The translations under genes were made by a program, and so were the position numbers. From a virus, in IMG/VR virus record IMGVR_UViG_3300009129_000068, positions 1 to 29,295 of that record: a stretch of 29,295 nt of DNA. One strand, given 5' to 3'. Below the pieces are notes generated by a model, which saw only the letters and a list, made by a program, of their open reading frames with translations, did no database searches and had not been told where the DNA came from. This document shows, piece by piece, positions 22,477-28,849 of the stretch. Position 1 is the stretch's first letter, and each line of letters begins with the position of its first letter.

Positions 22477-22690
22477 AGATATTGCGCCAATCGTGACTAA
22501 TCCATGTATAAATGTGTGCAACGGTCCACTGACTAGCTCGGAGGATGGCGTTTGTACTGGCTGCTACCGAACAATAGCAGAGTGCGAAGAGTGGCCTAGG
22601 GCTAGCGACTGGCGAAGGTTGCAAATATTAGACAATTGCGAAGAGCGCCGCCAAGCATTAGGAAATGCCGAACAACTTAAAGGTTTATAA
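22460..22690 (+). CDS. DUF1289-type cysteine-rich protein
   Basis: The zinc-type motif is NPCINVCNGPLTSSEDGVC, then TGCYRTIAECEEW, matching DUF1289: C-x3-C, then C-x2-C, followed by RT-x-E-x2-W. I use GTG 22460 (76 aa; VKVTNKDIAPIVTN before the first Cys), because the upstream TTG 22424 has no ribosome site. The family is widespread in Proteobacteria, with no firm function; Fe-S or zinc binding is inferred from the Cys spacing. The rest is a helical C-terminus (WRRLQILDNCEERRQALGN). Confidence 0.75.
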   Translation: MKVTNKDIAPIVTNPCINVCNGPLTSSEDGVCTGCYRTIAECEEWPRASDWRRLQILDNCEERRQALGNAEQLKGL

Positions 22691-22703
22691 CATAGGGGGA
22701 TTT

Positions 22704-22982
22704 ATGGCGAGTTTAGAAGAGCTTTTTGTTGAGGCTGAAAAGTACGGGGTTGTAACTTTATTTGGTGATGACGATGGCCCAGGCCTTTATAACTGTAAGA
22801 TAGTATTCAATACAATTTCGCATGTAAAGCTTGAAGCTAAAAGCGATTGGGGATTATCTGTTAATGATGCTTTAACCCAAGCGATAAGAAAAGCTATACA
22901 GATAGTTGATAGCGTTGGCGGCGAGTTAAATAAGGTCGATACAAGCAACTCTATCCTTCTGTTAGGTAGAGATAAGACATAA
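22704..22982 (+). CDS. Hypothetical early phage protein, 92 aa
   Basis: I start at ATG 22704, preceded by AGGGGGA (22694-22700), instead of 22665. The protein has a beta hairpin (VVTLFGDDDGPGLYNCKIVF) and a helix (LTQAIRKAIQIVDSVGGEL). The arrangement is a pattern common to small early phage proteins of unknown function (a DD-G-x-YxC-I-F strand followed by an AL-x2-AI helix). Nothing suggests an enzyme. Confidence 0.6.
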   Translation: MASLEELFVEAEKYGVVTLFGDDDGPGLYNCKIVFNTISHVKLEAKSDWGLSVNDALTQAIRKAIQIVDSVGGELNKVDTSNSILLLGRDKT

Positions 22983-22995
22983 GAGGATAATAGTT

Positions 22996-23103
22996 GTGGA
23001 GTATACAATATCTGGATGGGGGGCGGCTTTATGTGTTTCATCCCTCTTAACTGTTGGATTTGTTTTAGGGATGATTTTTGAGGCTTGCAACAGAATAGAG
23101 TAA
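22996..23103 (+). CDS. 35-aa membrane peptide
   Basis: GTG 22996 to TAA 23103 with AGAGG about 9 bases upstream. It reads MEYTISGWGAALCVSSLLTV, then GFVLGMIFEACNRIE, so a single hydrophobic span of about 22 residues flanked by charged ends. A strong hairpin begins 2 bases after the stop. It adds to several other tiny membrane proteins in this early region; function unknown. Confidence 0.45.
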   Translation: MEYTISGWGAALCVSSLLTVGFVLGMIFEACNRIE

Positions 23104-23104
23104 G

Positions 23105-23132
23105 ACCATTTTACCCAAGCGGTAAAGATGGT
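23105..23132 (+). repeat. 28-base hairpin after the 35-aa gene
   Basis: ACCAT, T, TTACC-type arm at 23105-23115, loop CAAGC (23116-23120), then GGTAAA and ATGGT (23121-23132) with one bulged G. The stem is 11 bp. No T tract follows, so it is not a classic terminator; RNA stabilisation, processing or protein binding are possible. Confidence 0.55.
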
Positions 23133-23195
23133 GTATGAGGTTAACTTAAATAGAGGATAAGGCATAAAAAACCCGCTAGACATTTCTGAATAATC

Positions 23196-23216
23196 AGCCC
23201 TACGGGGCTTTTTTTA
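23196..23216 (+). terminator. Rho-independent terminator of the first rightward unit
   Basis: AGCCC at 23196-23200, loop TACG, GGGCT at 23205-23209, with a T run 23209-23215. It separates the Cro-like operon from the second unit that begins at 23313. Confidence 0.9.
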
Positions 23217-23231
23217 TATTTATTGCATTTA

Positions 23232-23283
23232 ATGTAAAATAACGCTTTACAAGTTAGCATTATTGGCTCATAATGTTTTACAT
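23232..23283 (+). promoter_or_regulatory. Promoter with flanking TTTTACAT operator half-sites
   Basis: -35 TTTACA at 23246-23251, 17-base spacer, -10 CATAAT at 23269-23274. ATGTAAAA at 23232-23239 and TTTTACAT at 23276-23283 form an 8-bp inverted repeat either side; TGTAAA (23233-23238) also pairs with the -35 TTTACA. This looks like a repressed promoter for the next genes. Confidence 0.6.
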
Positions 23284-23312
23284 CAACTAAGCAAACAACG
23301 GGAAACAACAAA

Positions 23313-23477
23313 ATGATTACTTCAGAAATTGACCAACTTAAAAAAGATTTAGAACTAGCTAATCAGAAACGCGCTAACCTCAAGGTTTTAATTGAAGAGC
23401 AGGAAAAAGAAGCTTTAGCTAGCCAGAAACAAGGCCCAACCAATCGCAACTACACATACAGGGGGAGCCGCCTATAA
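23313..23477 (+). CDS. Small coiled-coil protein, 54 aa
   Basis: ATG 23313 after an ACGGGA ribosome site. The protein (MITSEIDQLKKDLELANQKR; ending NYTYRGSRL) is a short heptad-rich helix with a basic tail. Its stop TAA overlaps the next ATG (TAATG). No family recognised; first gene after the promoter at 23246. It could be a small regulator or dimerisation module. Confidence 0.5.
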   Translation: MITSEIDQLKKDLELANQKRANLKVLIEEQEKEALASQKQGPTNRNYTYRGSRL

Positions 23478-23629
23478 TGGCTGCTTTCGGCTGGGGGGTT
23501 GACGGGTATGGAAGATTCCACGCGCACAAGCGAGGAAGTCTTAATATTATTTTTTGCGGGCTTCCTGGTGTGTCTGGTTGGGAGCTTGCAGTAATTCTTG
23601 AAGATCAGGATAAAGAAAATGACACTTAA
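23477..23629 (+). CDS. Hypothetical small protein, 50 aa
   Basis: The frame starts in the TAATG overlap with AGGGGGAG upstream. It encodes MAAFGWGVDGYGRFHAHKRG, then SLNIIFCGLPGVSGWELAVI, a Gly/aromatic-rich protein with a short hydrophobic strand. The end overlaps the HTH gene by 11 bases. No family recognised. Confidence 0.45.
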   Translation: MAAFGWGVDGYGRFHAHKRGSLNIIFCGLPGVSGWELAVILEDQDKENDT

Positions 23630-23804
23630 ACAATACATAGAAGCGCGCGGAATCAATCAAAACAAGCTAGCTATAGAATTAGGTATGTCCAGGCAGTTAA
23701 TAGGCCACAAGATCAAACATGGCTATTTAGTGGGGGATTTAGACGGGGTTATGATTATGTATAACCCTAGTGAGATTAGAGAGCTAAAACGACTTGAAAA
23801 ATAG
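23619..23804 (+). CDS. Cro/CI-type helix-turn-helix protein, 61 aa
   Basis: I use ATG 23619 (MTLKQYIEARGINQNKLAIE) rather than the upstream 23598 codon. Residues 12-36 form an HTH: NQNKLAIELGMSRQLIGHKI, then KHGYLVGDL. The rest is a small strand-rich end. It lies within a short operon behind a promoter with operator-like half-sites and just ahead of the large RNA. It may be a self-regulating repressor or a second Cro-like factor. Confidence 0.65.
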   Translation: MTLKQYIEARGINQNKLAIELGMSRQLIGHKIKHGYLVGDLDGVMIMYNPSEIRELKRLEK

Positions 23805-23821
23805 ATAAAACAAGGTAGTAT
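23794..23821 (+). promoter_or_regulatory. Promoter for the large non-coding RNA
   Basis: -35 TTGAAA at 23794-23799, 16-base spacer, -10 TAGTAT at 23816-23821. The expected start, about 7 bases on, is near 23828, exactly the first base of the TAAGCCGG helix. The -35 lies in the end of the HTH gene. Confidence 0.7.
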
Positions 23822-23827
23822 TAGAGG

Positions 23828-24262
23828 TAAGCCGGTTCACACCCGGTACAGATAAGAATCAAATGTAAGAAATCTATATCCGGCCCGGCTTAGGGTAATT
23901 ATAGCGTAACACCTCATTTCATTTCAAATCTGTATCGTGAATCGGCTCAACTATCCGGTAATTCCGTATAGTTCGTCGTTAGATCGACTGTAGTTCGACG
24001 TAAACCAACTTCTGCGGCCTTCTCAGGCGTTAAAACGAGAAACTAACCCGTAAGTTCAAGAGCTAACCAAACACCCTCAAGGAATAGCAGCAATTAGGCT
24101 AGAAGGGTGACAGCGAAAGTAGGTAAAAGGGATTACGGACTTCACTTGTCCGCCTGACTGCATTGGGAGAGACTATCTCGTAAAGCTATGAGTATCAGAA
24201 GAGCTAAGAAGGCACTATCTGGTACCTACCATAGTAGGGAGAAGTGGAAAGTTGTGCACGAT
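23828..24262 (+). ncRNA. Large structured RNA candidate (about 435 nt)
   Basis: The 480-base gap from 23805 to 24284 has no coding frame of 60 aa or more on either strand. Many helices can be drawn: TAAGCCGG 23828-23835 with CCGGCTTA 23885-23892; a nested CCGG pair and AGAT/ATCT; GTCG 23975-23978 with CGAC 23985-23988; TTCT 24020-24023 with AGAA 24038-24041 around CGTT/AACG; CACCCT 24072-24077 with AGGGTG 24104-24109; CGGAC 24136-24140 with GTCCG 24148-24152; GAGA 24167-24170 with TCTC 24176-24179; CCTAC 24225-24229 with GTAGG 24234-24238; ATCGTG 23934-23939 may pair with CACGAT 24257-24262. It is not tmRNA, RNase P or an obvious group I/II intron. GOLLD/ROOL-like large phage RNAs are the nearest known concept; no match was verified. 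The 3' end is unclear. Confidence 0.65.
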
Positions 24263-24284
24263 TAAAAAATATACAGAGGATAAC

Positions 24285-24605
24285 ATGGGATATTACACAA
24301 AGCATAATCTAGAGATTAAGAAAGGTTGTACCGGACTTATTAGCGAATTAAGAGAGTGGTGCGAAGATGCAAGGGACTCTTTTGATGATGATGGGAAATG
24401 TGAGGAAGAGACTAAATGGTATAGCCATAGAGAGGATTTAATCTCGTTTTCTAAAAACCATCCAGAGGCAATATTTTTACTATGCGGCCAGGGCGAGGAA
24501 TCCGGCGATATTTGGAGGGAATATTATAAGGGCGGAAGGATACAGGTGTGTAGAGCGGTTATATCGTTTGATGATTTTGACGAGAGTAGGCTTAAAAATG
24601 GTTAG
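24285..24605 (+). CDS. Hypothetical phage protein, 106 aa
   Basis: I use ATG 24285 with AGAGGA 5 bases upstream, not the TTG at 24252. The sequence MGYYTKHNLEIKKGC, then KWYSHREDLISFSKNHPEAI and ESGDIWREYYKGGRIQVCRA, matches a family of small phage proteins I have seen but whose function is unknown (WYSHEEDL, then a GEGEE-GD-W turn). It is a compact alpha/beta protein. The next gene starts inside its end. Confidence 0.7.
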   Translation: MGYYTKHNLEIKKGCTGLISELREWCEDARDSFDDDGKCEEETKWYSHREDLISFSKNHPEAIFLLCGQGEESGDIWREYYKGGRIQVCRAVISFDDFDESRLKNG

Positions 24606-24813
24606 AAAAGAATACTGGGATAACGCAAAAGGCTTGATTGATTGGTGTACAGAGGATGAATTGAAGGTATTGAGCCAGCAGGCCGCCAAAGCTCTAGATA
24701 AGCGAATGAATCACTATTTAGGCAAGTTTGACGAAGAGGAGCATAAACGACACGTAAACAACCAGCGTCTTGCAAAACGCAACGCTAAACGAAAGCAAAA
24801 CAAAGCCCAATAG
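24598..24813 (+). CDS. Hypothetical helical, basic protein, 71 aa
   Basis: ATG 24598 overlaps the previous stop by 8 bases and is preceded by GAGAGTAGG. The protein (MVRKEYWDNAKGLIDWCTED; then QQAAKALDKRMNHYLGKFDE) is helical with a very basic tail (RLAKRNAKRKQNKAQ) that could bind nucleic acid. No family recognised. Confidence 0.55.
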   Translation: MVRKEYWDNAKGLIDWCTEDELKVLSQQAAKALDKRMNHYLGKFDEEEHKRHVNNQRLAKRNAKRKQNKAQ

Positions 24814-24854
24814 CGGGGTAGTTACGTCTTAAATAAACGAGAGGAAAGAAGATA

Positions 24855-25049
24855 GTGAAGAAAAAATATTTTATTAGTTTTGATTATTCGGGTAGAGGTT
24901 TTAACAAGTTCATGTTTTTTATTTTTGAAATGGATTTAGAAAATCAAAGTTTAGTAGATGTATGCCGTCAAAGGATTAATAAAGAAGATGGTGAGGCTAT
25001 GGCTATAGAGGCTCAGATAAAGGTTTTGGCATTTAACAACGTCGAATAA
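24855..25049 (+). CDS. Hypothetical protein, 64 aa (GTG start)
   Basis: GTG 24855 with GAGGAAAG (24840-24847) upstream. It reads MKKKYFISFDYSGRGFNKFM then FFIFEMDLENQSLVDVCRQR, an alpha/beta pattern of small early phage proteins. No signal peptide: the hydrophobic segment is broken by charges. Function unknown. Confidence 0.55.
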   Translation: MKKKYFISFDYSGRGFNKFMFFIFEMDLENQSLVDVCRQRINKEDGEAMAIEAQIKVLAFNNVE

Positions 25050-25066
25050 ACAGAGAGGAATAAGTA

Positions 25067-25273
25067 ATGAGAGCAATAGCTTTAATCGTTTTATTGGTTT
25101 TTATGGCTGGATGCGTGCATAAGGAAGAATCTCACACAGAGCCGGAAGAGGTAAGGATTAAATGTATCAACGGTGTTGAATATTACATTTTTAGAGAGGC
25201 AGTTTTAAATCGTGGCTATGGTTATATGGCGGTAAAGTACACAAGGGAAGGGAATATTAGTTTTTGCGAATAA
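25067..25273 (+). CDS. Small lipoprotein, 68 aa
   Basis: The N-terminus MRAIALIVLLVFMAGC is a short lipoprotein signal with a lipobox (FMAGC, Cys16 lipidated). The mature part is charged and has a Cys pair (KCINGVEYYIF, then NISFCE) that may form a disulfide, a layout seen in other small phage proteins. AGAGGAATAA precedes the ATG. Lipid attachment to the inner or outer membrane would follow; the residue after Cys is Val, which does not signal inner-membrane retention. Superinfection exclusion is a known job of phage lipoproteins, but here it is only a guess. Confidence 0.7.
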   Translation: MRAIALIVLLVFMAGCVHKEESHTEPEEVRIKCINGVEYYIFREAVLNRGYGYMAVKYTREGNISFCE

Positions 25274-25332
25274 AGGTATAAACAAGGGTAAATAATACTA
25301 TTAATTATTAATGGATCTTTTAATAAATTAAC

Positions 25333-25361
25333 TTGCATCTATTGTTTGGATAACCTATTAT
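25333..25361 (+). promoter_or_regulatory. Promoter upstream of the KilA-N gene
   Basis: -35 TTGCAT at 25333-25338, 17-base spacer, -10 TATTAT at 25356-25361. An ATTAATTATTAAT dyad lies at 25302-25314. The 117-base gap (25274-25390) holds only this. Confidence 0.65.
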
Positions 25362-25390
25362 TTAGATACACCTTAACAATGAGATGAAAA

Positions 25391-26029
25391 ATGAAGACAC
25401 AAGTTATTATGAAGCGCGAAATAATGGGTATGGAGGTTCGCCAAAATCATAAAACCAAGATGTTTAATGCTAACGACCTACACAAGATAGGCAATAAGCA
25501 CAGAGAGGTTTTAGGGTTGGGGCCAAAGCAGCTTGCACAGTATTTCGCATTAGACAGCACTGAAGAGCTTATAAGGGAGGTTTGTTTAACTGAGGTTCTA
25601 AAGCTTGAGGACGTTAAAAAATCCTCTAGGGGTAGTAACGGGGGAACATGGGTAAACCCTATTATATTTGTGGATCTTGCTATGTGGTACTCGCCAAAAT
25701 TAAGAGTTCACATTATTAAATGGGTTCTTGATGGGTTGATGGAATTAAGGGATGAAAGCGGTGATTCCTTTAAAGCTATGAATAAAACACTTTCTAAAAA
25801 CTTCCCCGATGAGTTTTCAAGCCCTCTATCTTTTATCAAGGTTGCCAAGGGTATAGCGGCGGCTTGCAAGGTGGGAGAAGGTCCTGATAAGTGGCAAAAG
25901 GCGACAAAAGAGCAATTAAGCTTAAGGGATGCCATTCAAAAAAACATAGAGATTATAGCGGACTTATGCCCAAATTCAGGCGAGTGTTTGAATAAGGCAA
26001 TTGAGAAAGCTAGGTTTAGCACACAGTAA
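25391..26029 (+). CDS. KilA-N domain DNA-binding protein
   Basis: The first 120 residues match the KilA-N pattern: KTKMFNANDLHKIGN, a helix around residue 50, RGSNGGTWVNPIIFVDLAM (about residues 80-100), then WYSPKLRVHIIKWVLDG. The TWVNP-DLAMW segment is the conserved core found in P1 KilA and other phage and virus proteins. The C-terminal 90 residues (SFIKVAKGIAAACKVGEGPD; IEIIADLCPNSGECL) are a separate helical domain. KilA-N proteins bind DNA and often act as phage regulators or host-lethal factors. Has its own promoter. Confidence 0.85.
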   Translation: MKTQVIMKREIMGMEVRQNHKTKMFNANDLHKIGNKHREVLGLGPKQLAQYFALDSTEELIREVCLTEVLKLEDVKKSSRGSNGGTWVNPIIFVDLAMWYSPKLRVHIIKWVLDGLMELRDESGDSFKAMNKTLSKNFPDEFSSPLSFIKVAKGIAAACKVGEGPDKWQKATKEQLSLRDAIQKNIEIIADLCPNSGECLNKAIEKARFSTQ

Positions 26030-26045
26030 AGAAAGGGGGTGATAA

Positions 26046-26390
26046 GTGAGAGATATAAAATTCAGGGCTTGGGATTCCGCTATTCATGAGCTTTACAAGG
26101 TAAGAGCTTTGACGTGGGATAGATCGATCAACTTAGCGCCAGGCCAAGACGCAATAATGCAATATACGGGCCTTAAGGATAAAAACGGCGTAGAGATCTA
26201 TGAGGGCGATATTGTAATTAAGGATGGCGAGCCTAGAGAGGTTATTTTTTCAGAAAAGGCCGCTAAGTTTTGTGTGAGAAAGCCTAGCAAGCAATGGCAT
26301 GGTGTCGTAAATAAGGTTTATTCACTTATTGGGTGCGAGGTAATCGGCAATATATACGAAAACCCAGAGCTATTGGAGGATAAAGAATAA
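26046..26390 (+). CDS. YopX family protein
   Basis: GTG 26046 follows a strong GGGGGTGA (26036-26043). The 114-residue sequence starts MRDIKFRAWD, then contains IMQYTGLKDKNGVEIYEGDI and ends with VIGNIYENPELL, the standard YopX marks (a KFRAWD start, QYTGLKDKNG-EIYEGDI, and GNIYENPELL). YopX is widespread in phages; it forms a decamer-like ring in structures, but its role is unknown. Its stop touches the next start (TAATG). Confidence 0.92.
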   Translation: MRDIKFRAWDSAIHELYKVRALTWDRSINLAPGQDAIMQYTGLKDKNGVEIYEGDIVIKDGEPREVIFSEKAAKFCVRKPSKQWHGVVNKVYSLIGCEVIGNIYENPELLEDKE

Positions 26391-26662
26391 TGGTAACTAG
26401 GTTCAGCCCAGGTGTTAAATACTCTACAGAAATGGGCGTTTATTCGCCTAGTATGAACGTTAGATCAGGAGGGAATTACACCCTATACGACGACTACGCC
26501 AAGCTAGAAGCAGAGAATAAGGATTTAAGGGCTTACGCAAATAATATAATTAAATGCCTTAATGAGTATGAAGATTCGCAAACAAGCGAAGAGTACAAGC
26601 AAACATTGGATGATTTTCATCATGGTGTTTTTCTTTTATCTGAAGGGATAGCTAAGCTATAA
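26390..26662 (+). CDS. Hypothetical phage protein, 90 aa
   Basis: The protein has a Tyr-rich N-terminal part (FSPGVKYSTEMGVYSPSMNV) followed by YTLYDDYAKLEAENKDLRAY, a short coiled-coil start typical of small ORFs of this type, and a helical end. It is coupled to yopX by a TAATG overlap. Function unknown. Confidence 0.6.
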   Translation: MVTRFSPGVKYSTEMGVYSPSMNVRSGGNYTLYDDYAKLEAENKDLRAYANNIIKCLNEYEDSQTSEEYKQTLDDFHHGVFLLSEGIAKL

Positions 26663-26670
26663 TAACCAAT

Positions 26671-26764
26671 GCGGCTAGATGGGAGTAGCTACCCATTGAA
26701 AAAGGCTTCCTTTAGTGCCTCGCCGCAAAAACTAAACTAAAGGCTAAAAACTAAAGGGCAAAAA
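26671..26764 (+). promoter_or_regulatory. Structured leader with possible pseudoknot before the replication gene
   Basis: GCGGC 26671-26675 pairs with GCCGC 26722-26726 and encloses two hairpins: ATGGG/CCCAT (26679-26683, 26692-26696) and AGGC/GCCT (26703-26706, 26717-26720). The loop of the second contains CCTTTAGT (26709-26716), complementary over 8 bases to ACTAAAGG at 26736-26743 and at 26750-26757. The second copy includes the AAAGGG ribosome site of ATG 26765. Pairing could hide that site. No known riboswitch class was recognised. Confidence 0.5.
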
Positions 26765-27427
26765 ATGCACTACTATCAGTTTAATATTGCTGATTATCGC
26801 AAAGATACGCAGCACCTGTCACTTCTTGAGCATGCTATTTATCGCTCACTTTTAGATACTTATTACCTTGAAGAATCTCCATTATGCAAGGATGATGCGA
26901 AGCTTATGCGAACGCATAGCATACGCACTTCTGAAGAAAAAGAAGCCTTTAAAAACGTTATATCAGACTTTTTTACTTTTGAAGATGACGGTTATCATCA
27001 CAAAAAATGCGATGAAGAATTAAACAAAATATACGAAAAATCAGAAAAAGCTCGATTATCGGCTAAAAAACGATGGGAAAAGAAAGCGAACGCAATGCGA
27101 ACGCATAGCGAAGGCAGTGCGAACGGTATGCTACCTAATACCCAAGACCCAATACCTAATACCCAAGAACCTAAAAAGAATAAAGCTAAGCGCTTTACTC
27201 CGCCAACGGTTGACGAGGTTGCTGCTTACTGCCGCCAAAGAAACAACGGTATTGATCCTCAAAAATTCGTCGATCATTACAAAACCAACGATTGGAAGCG
27301 AGGCAATACAAAAATTAAAGACTGGCAAGCATGCGTTAGGACTTGGGAGAAAAGGTCAAACACTGAGCAACCTAGGCAGCGTCCAATGCTTTCAGACATC
27401 ATGAAGGAGCAGCGCAATGGAATATAA
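26765..27427 (+). CDS. DUF1376 replication-initiation-like protein
   Basis: The N-terminus MHYYQFNIADYRKDTQHLSL, then EHAIYRSLLDTYYLEESPL, is the DUF1376 (YdaU-type) domain of phage replication proteins, a winged-helix DNA-binding module. The middle (about residues 100-145) is a low-complexity linker with repeated MRTHS and NTQ-P segments, encoded by iteron-like repeats. The C-terminal part, TPPTVDEVAAYCRQRNNGID, then FVDHYKTNDWKRGNTKIKDW, is the replisome-organiser type that recruits helicase. It lies 11 bases inside the DnaB gene. It should act like lambda O. Confidence 0.85.
   Translation: MHYYQFNIADYRKDTQHLSLLEHAIYRSLLDTYYLEESPLCKDDAKLMRTHSIRTSEEKEAFKNVISDFFTFEDDGYHHKKCDEELNKIYEKSEKARLSAKKRWEKKANAMRTHSEGSANGMLPNTQDPIPNTQEPKKNKAKRFTPPTVDEVAAYCRQRNNGIDPQKFVDHYKTNDWKRGNTKIKDWQACVRTWEKRSNTEQPRQRPMLSDIMKEQRNGI
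26906..27168 (+). repeat. Iteron-like repeats, possible replication origin
   Basis: GCGAACG occurs at 26908-26914, 27086-27092, 27097-27103 and 27119-27125; two copies are the dyad ATGCGAACGCAT (26906-26917 and 27095-27106). Next comes a 21-base-period repeat, ACCTAATACCCAAGA at 27133-27147 and 27154-27168, and then an A-rich stretch (about 27170-27190). Iterons in the initiator gene followed by AT-rich DNA are the arrangement of the lambda O-gene origin. Confidence 0.5.
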
Positions 27428-28709
27428 AGAAACAGAGCAGAGCGTTATCAGTGGTCAGATGATCATAGGCGTATTGCTTAAAAATCCATCAAAGATAACG
27501 GAATGCAATCTTACGCCGCTAATGTTCTGGAATCAGACTGACGGCCTGATTTTTGGCGTTATGCTTGAAATGAACTCAGCTAATCAGCCAATTGATGTTA
27601 TCACCGTAACGGAAAAGCTTTTAGAGAAAACCGGTAAAGACTACCTACAGACCTTGATGGCTTACGCTACGAGTGGTGGAGGAACAGAGAAAAATATTAA
27701 GGCTTACTGCGAGATAATCACAGAGGCGCACAGAAAGACCCAGGCTAGAGAAATAGCAAACCTATTGATAGAGTCATTAAACGAACCAAACGCCGTAGAG
27801 ATCGCCATACAAGCCCTTATGGGGCTAACTAGTGAAAACCGTAATTATGAATATGATATTAATTCTGCTTGTAAGATAGCCCTTACAGCAATTAACGAAC
27901 GGGTTGAGAATAAGGATAAGCTGCCAGGCGTTAACACTGGATTAGGAAAGTTAAACGATTCTTTAGGCGGCTTTCACAACACTGATTTAGTTGTGATAGG
28001 CGCTAGGCCAGCAATGGGTAAAACGGCGCTTATACTTAATATGATTATTCGTGCCAATGCCAAATGCGGATTTATAAGTGCTGAGCAAGGAGTTTCACAG
28101 ATTGTGCAGCGATGTATGGCTATTGCTGGTGGTGTTAACTCTTCAAACATGAGGACTGGACACCTAACAGAGGATGATTGGAATTTTTTGCAGGCTGGAG
28201 CAACAAAAATTAAATCTCATCCTGGTTGCTGGTTTTACGATAAGAGCGCGCCCACTATCGAAGAGGTTGAAAGCATCGCCAGGCGGTGGAAGTACGAATA
28301 CGATATAGACGCTTTTTATATTGATTACCTTCAAAGGCTCTCAGTTGCGCCAGGAAAGACAAAAACGGAATCAGTAAGCGAGAATACCAGAAGGCTAAAA
28401 GACCTTGCTAGAGAGCTTGAGATACCTGTTATCGTACTAGCTCAGGTTAAGCGTGATGTGGAAAACCGCAATGATAAACGGCCCAATATGGGGGATATTT
28501 CAGATTCTTCTGAAGTGGAAAAAGAGGCTGACGTTGTGATGATGATGTATAGGGATGAATACTACAACCCTGACACCATGAGCGCTGGGATTATCGAATT
28601 GAACATAGAGAAGAACCGACACGGCCCGACGGGCTGCGTTCCAACCAAGTGGAGCAGTCAGATAATGAGAATTTCAGACCTCACGGAGTATACAGATGGA
28701 TACCACTAG
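27417..28709 (+). CDS. dnaB: Replicative DNA helicase, DnaB type
   Basis: The 430-residue protein has the DnaB N-terminal helical domain (about residues 1-115; LLKNPSKITECNLTPLMFW), a linker, and a RecA-like C-terminus. Walker A is GARPAMGKT at 195-203 and Walker B FYIDYLQ at 301-307. The DnaB motif SSEVEKEADVVMMMYRDEYY and KNRHGPTG near the end are also present. It is slightly shorter than E. coli DnaB (471 aa). Loaded by the DUF1376 protein, it would drive the phage fork. It replaces the P-type helicase loader used by lambda. Confidence 0.95.
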   Translation: MEYKETEQSVISGQMIIGVLLKNPSKITECNLTPLMFWNQTDGLIFGVMLEMNSANQPIDVITVTEKLLEKTGKDYLQTLMAYATSGGGTEKNIKAYCEIITEAHRKTQAREIANLLIESLNEPNAVEIAIQALMGLTSENRNYEYDINSACKIALTAINERVENKDKLPGVNTGLGKLNDSLGGFHNTDLVVIGARPAMGKTALILNMIIRANAKCGFISAEQGVSQIVQRCMAIAGGVNSSNMRTGHLTEDDWNFLQAGATKIKSHPGCWFYDKSAPTIEEVESIARRWKYEYDIDAFYIDYLQRLSVAPGKTKTESVSENTRRLKDLARELEIPVIVLAQVKRDVENRNDKRPNMGDISDSSEVEKEADVVMMMYRDEYYNPDTMSAGIIELNIEKNRHGPTGCVPTKWSSQIMRISDLTEYTDGYH

Positions 28710-28842
28710 TTTATTTGAGTTATGGAAATTGGCAGTTAAATCAAACAATTGGCCTATGGCTTGTTATATCGCTAGTGAATACGACCGTTTTAAGGTTGCA
28801 GAACATTATTTAGATAGAATTTATACAATGCTTGATAACTAA
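28696..28842 (+). CDS. 48-aa hypothetical protein after the helicase
   Basis: ATG 28696 overlaps the helicase end by 14 bases and has ACGGAG upstream. It reads MDTTSLFELWKLAVKSNNWP, then MACYIASEYDRFKVAEHYLD; a helical, aromatic-containing protein without membrane span. It is the last gene before the next promoter. No family recognised. Confidence 0.5.
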   Translation: MDTTSLFELWKLAVKSNNWPMACYIASEYDRFKVAEHYLDRIYTMLDN

Positions 28843-28849
28843 ATATTAT

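Noticed and set aside
23831-23847. T-arm-like GCCGG-TTCACAC-CCGGT suggesting a tRNA
   Set aside because: The loop breaks the TTCRANY rule and no acceptor, D or anticodon arms fit; the bases pair better in the 8-bp helix with 23885-23892.
23950-24260. Group I intron
   Set aside because: GTTCAAGAGCTAACC resembles the R element slightly, but no matching S element, P/Q pair or interrupted gene was found.
24252-24284. Upstream TTG extension of the 106-aa gene
   Set aside because: No ribosome site; ATG 24285 has AGAGGA at the right distance and the family begins MGYYT.
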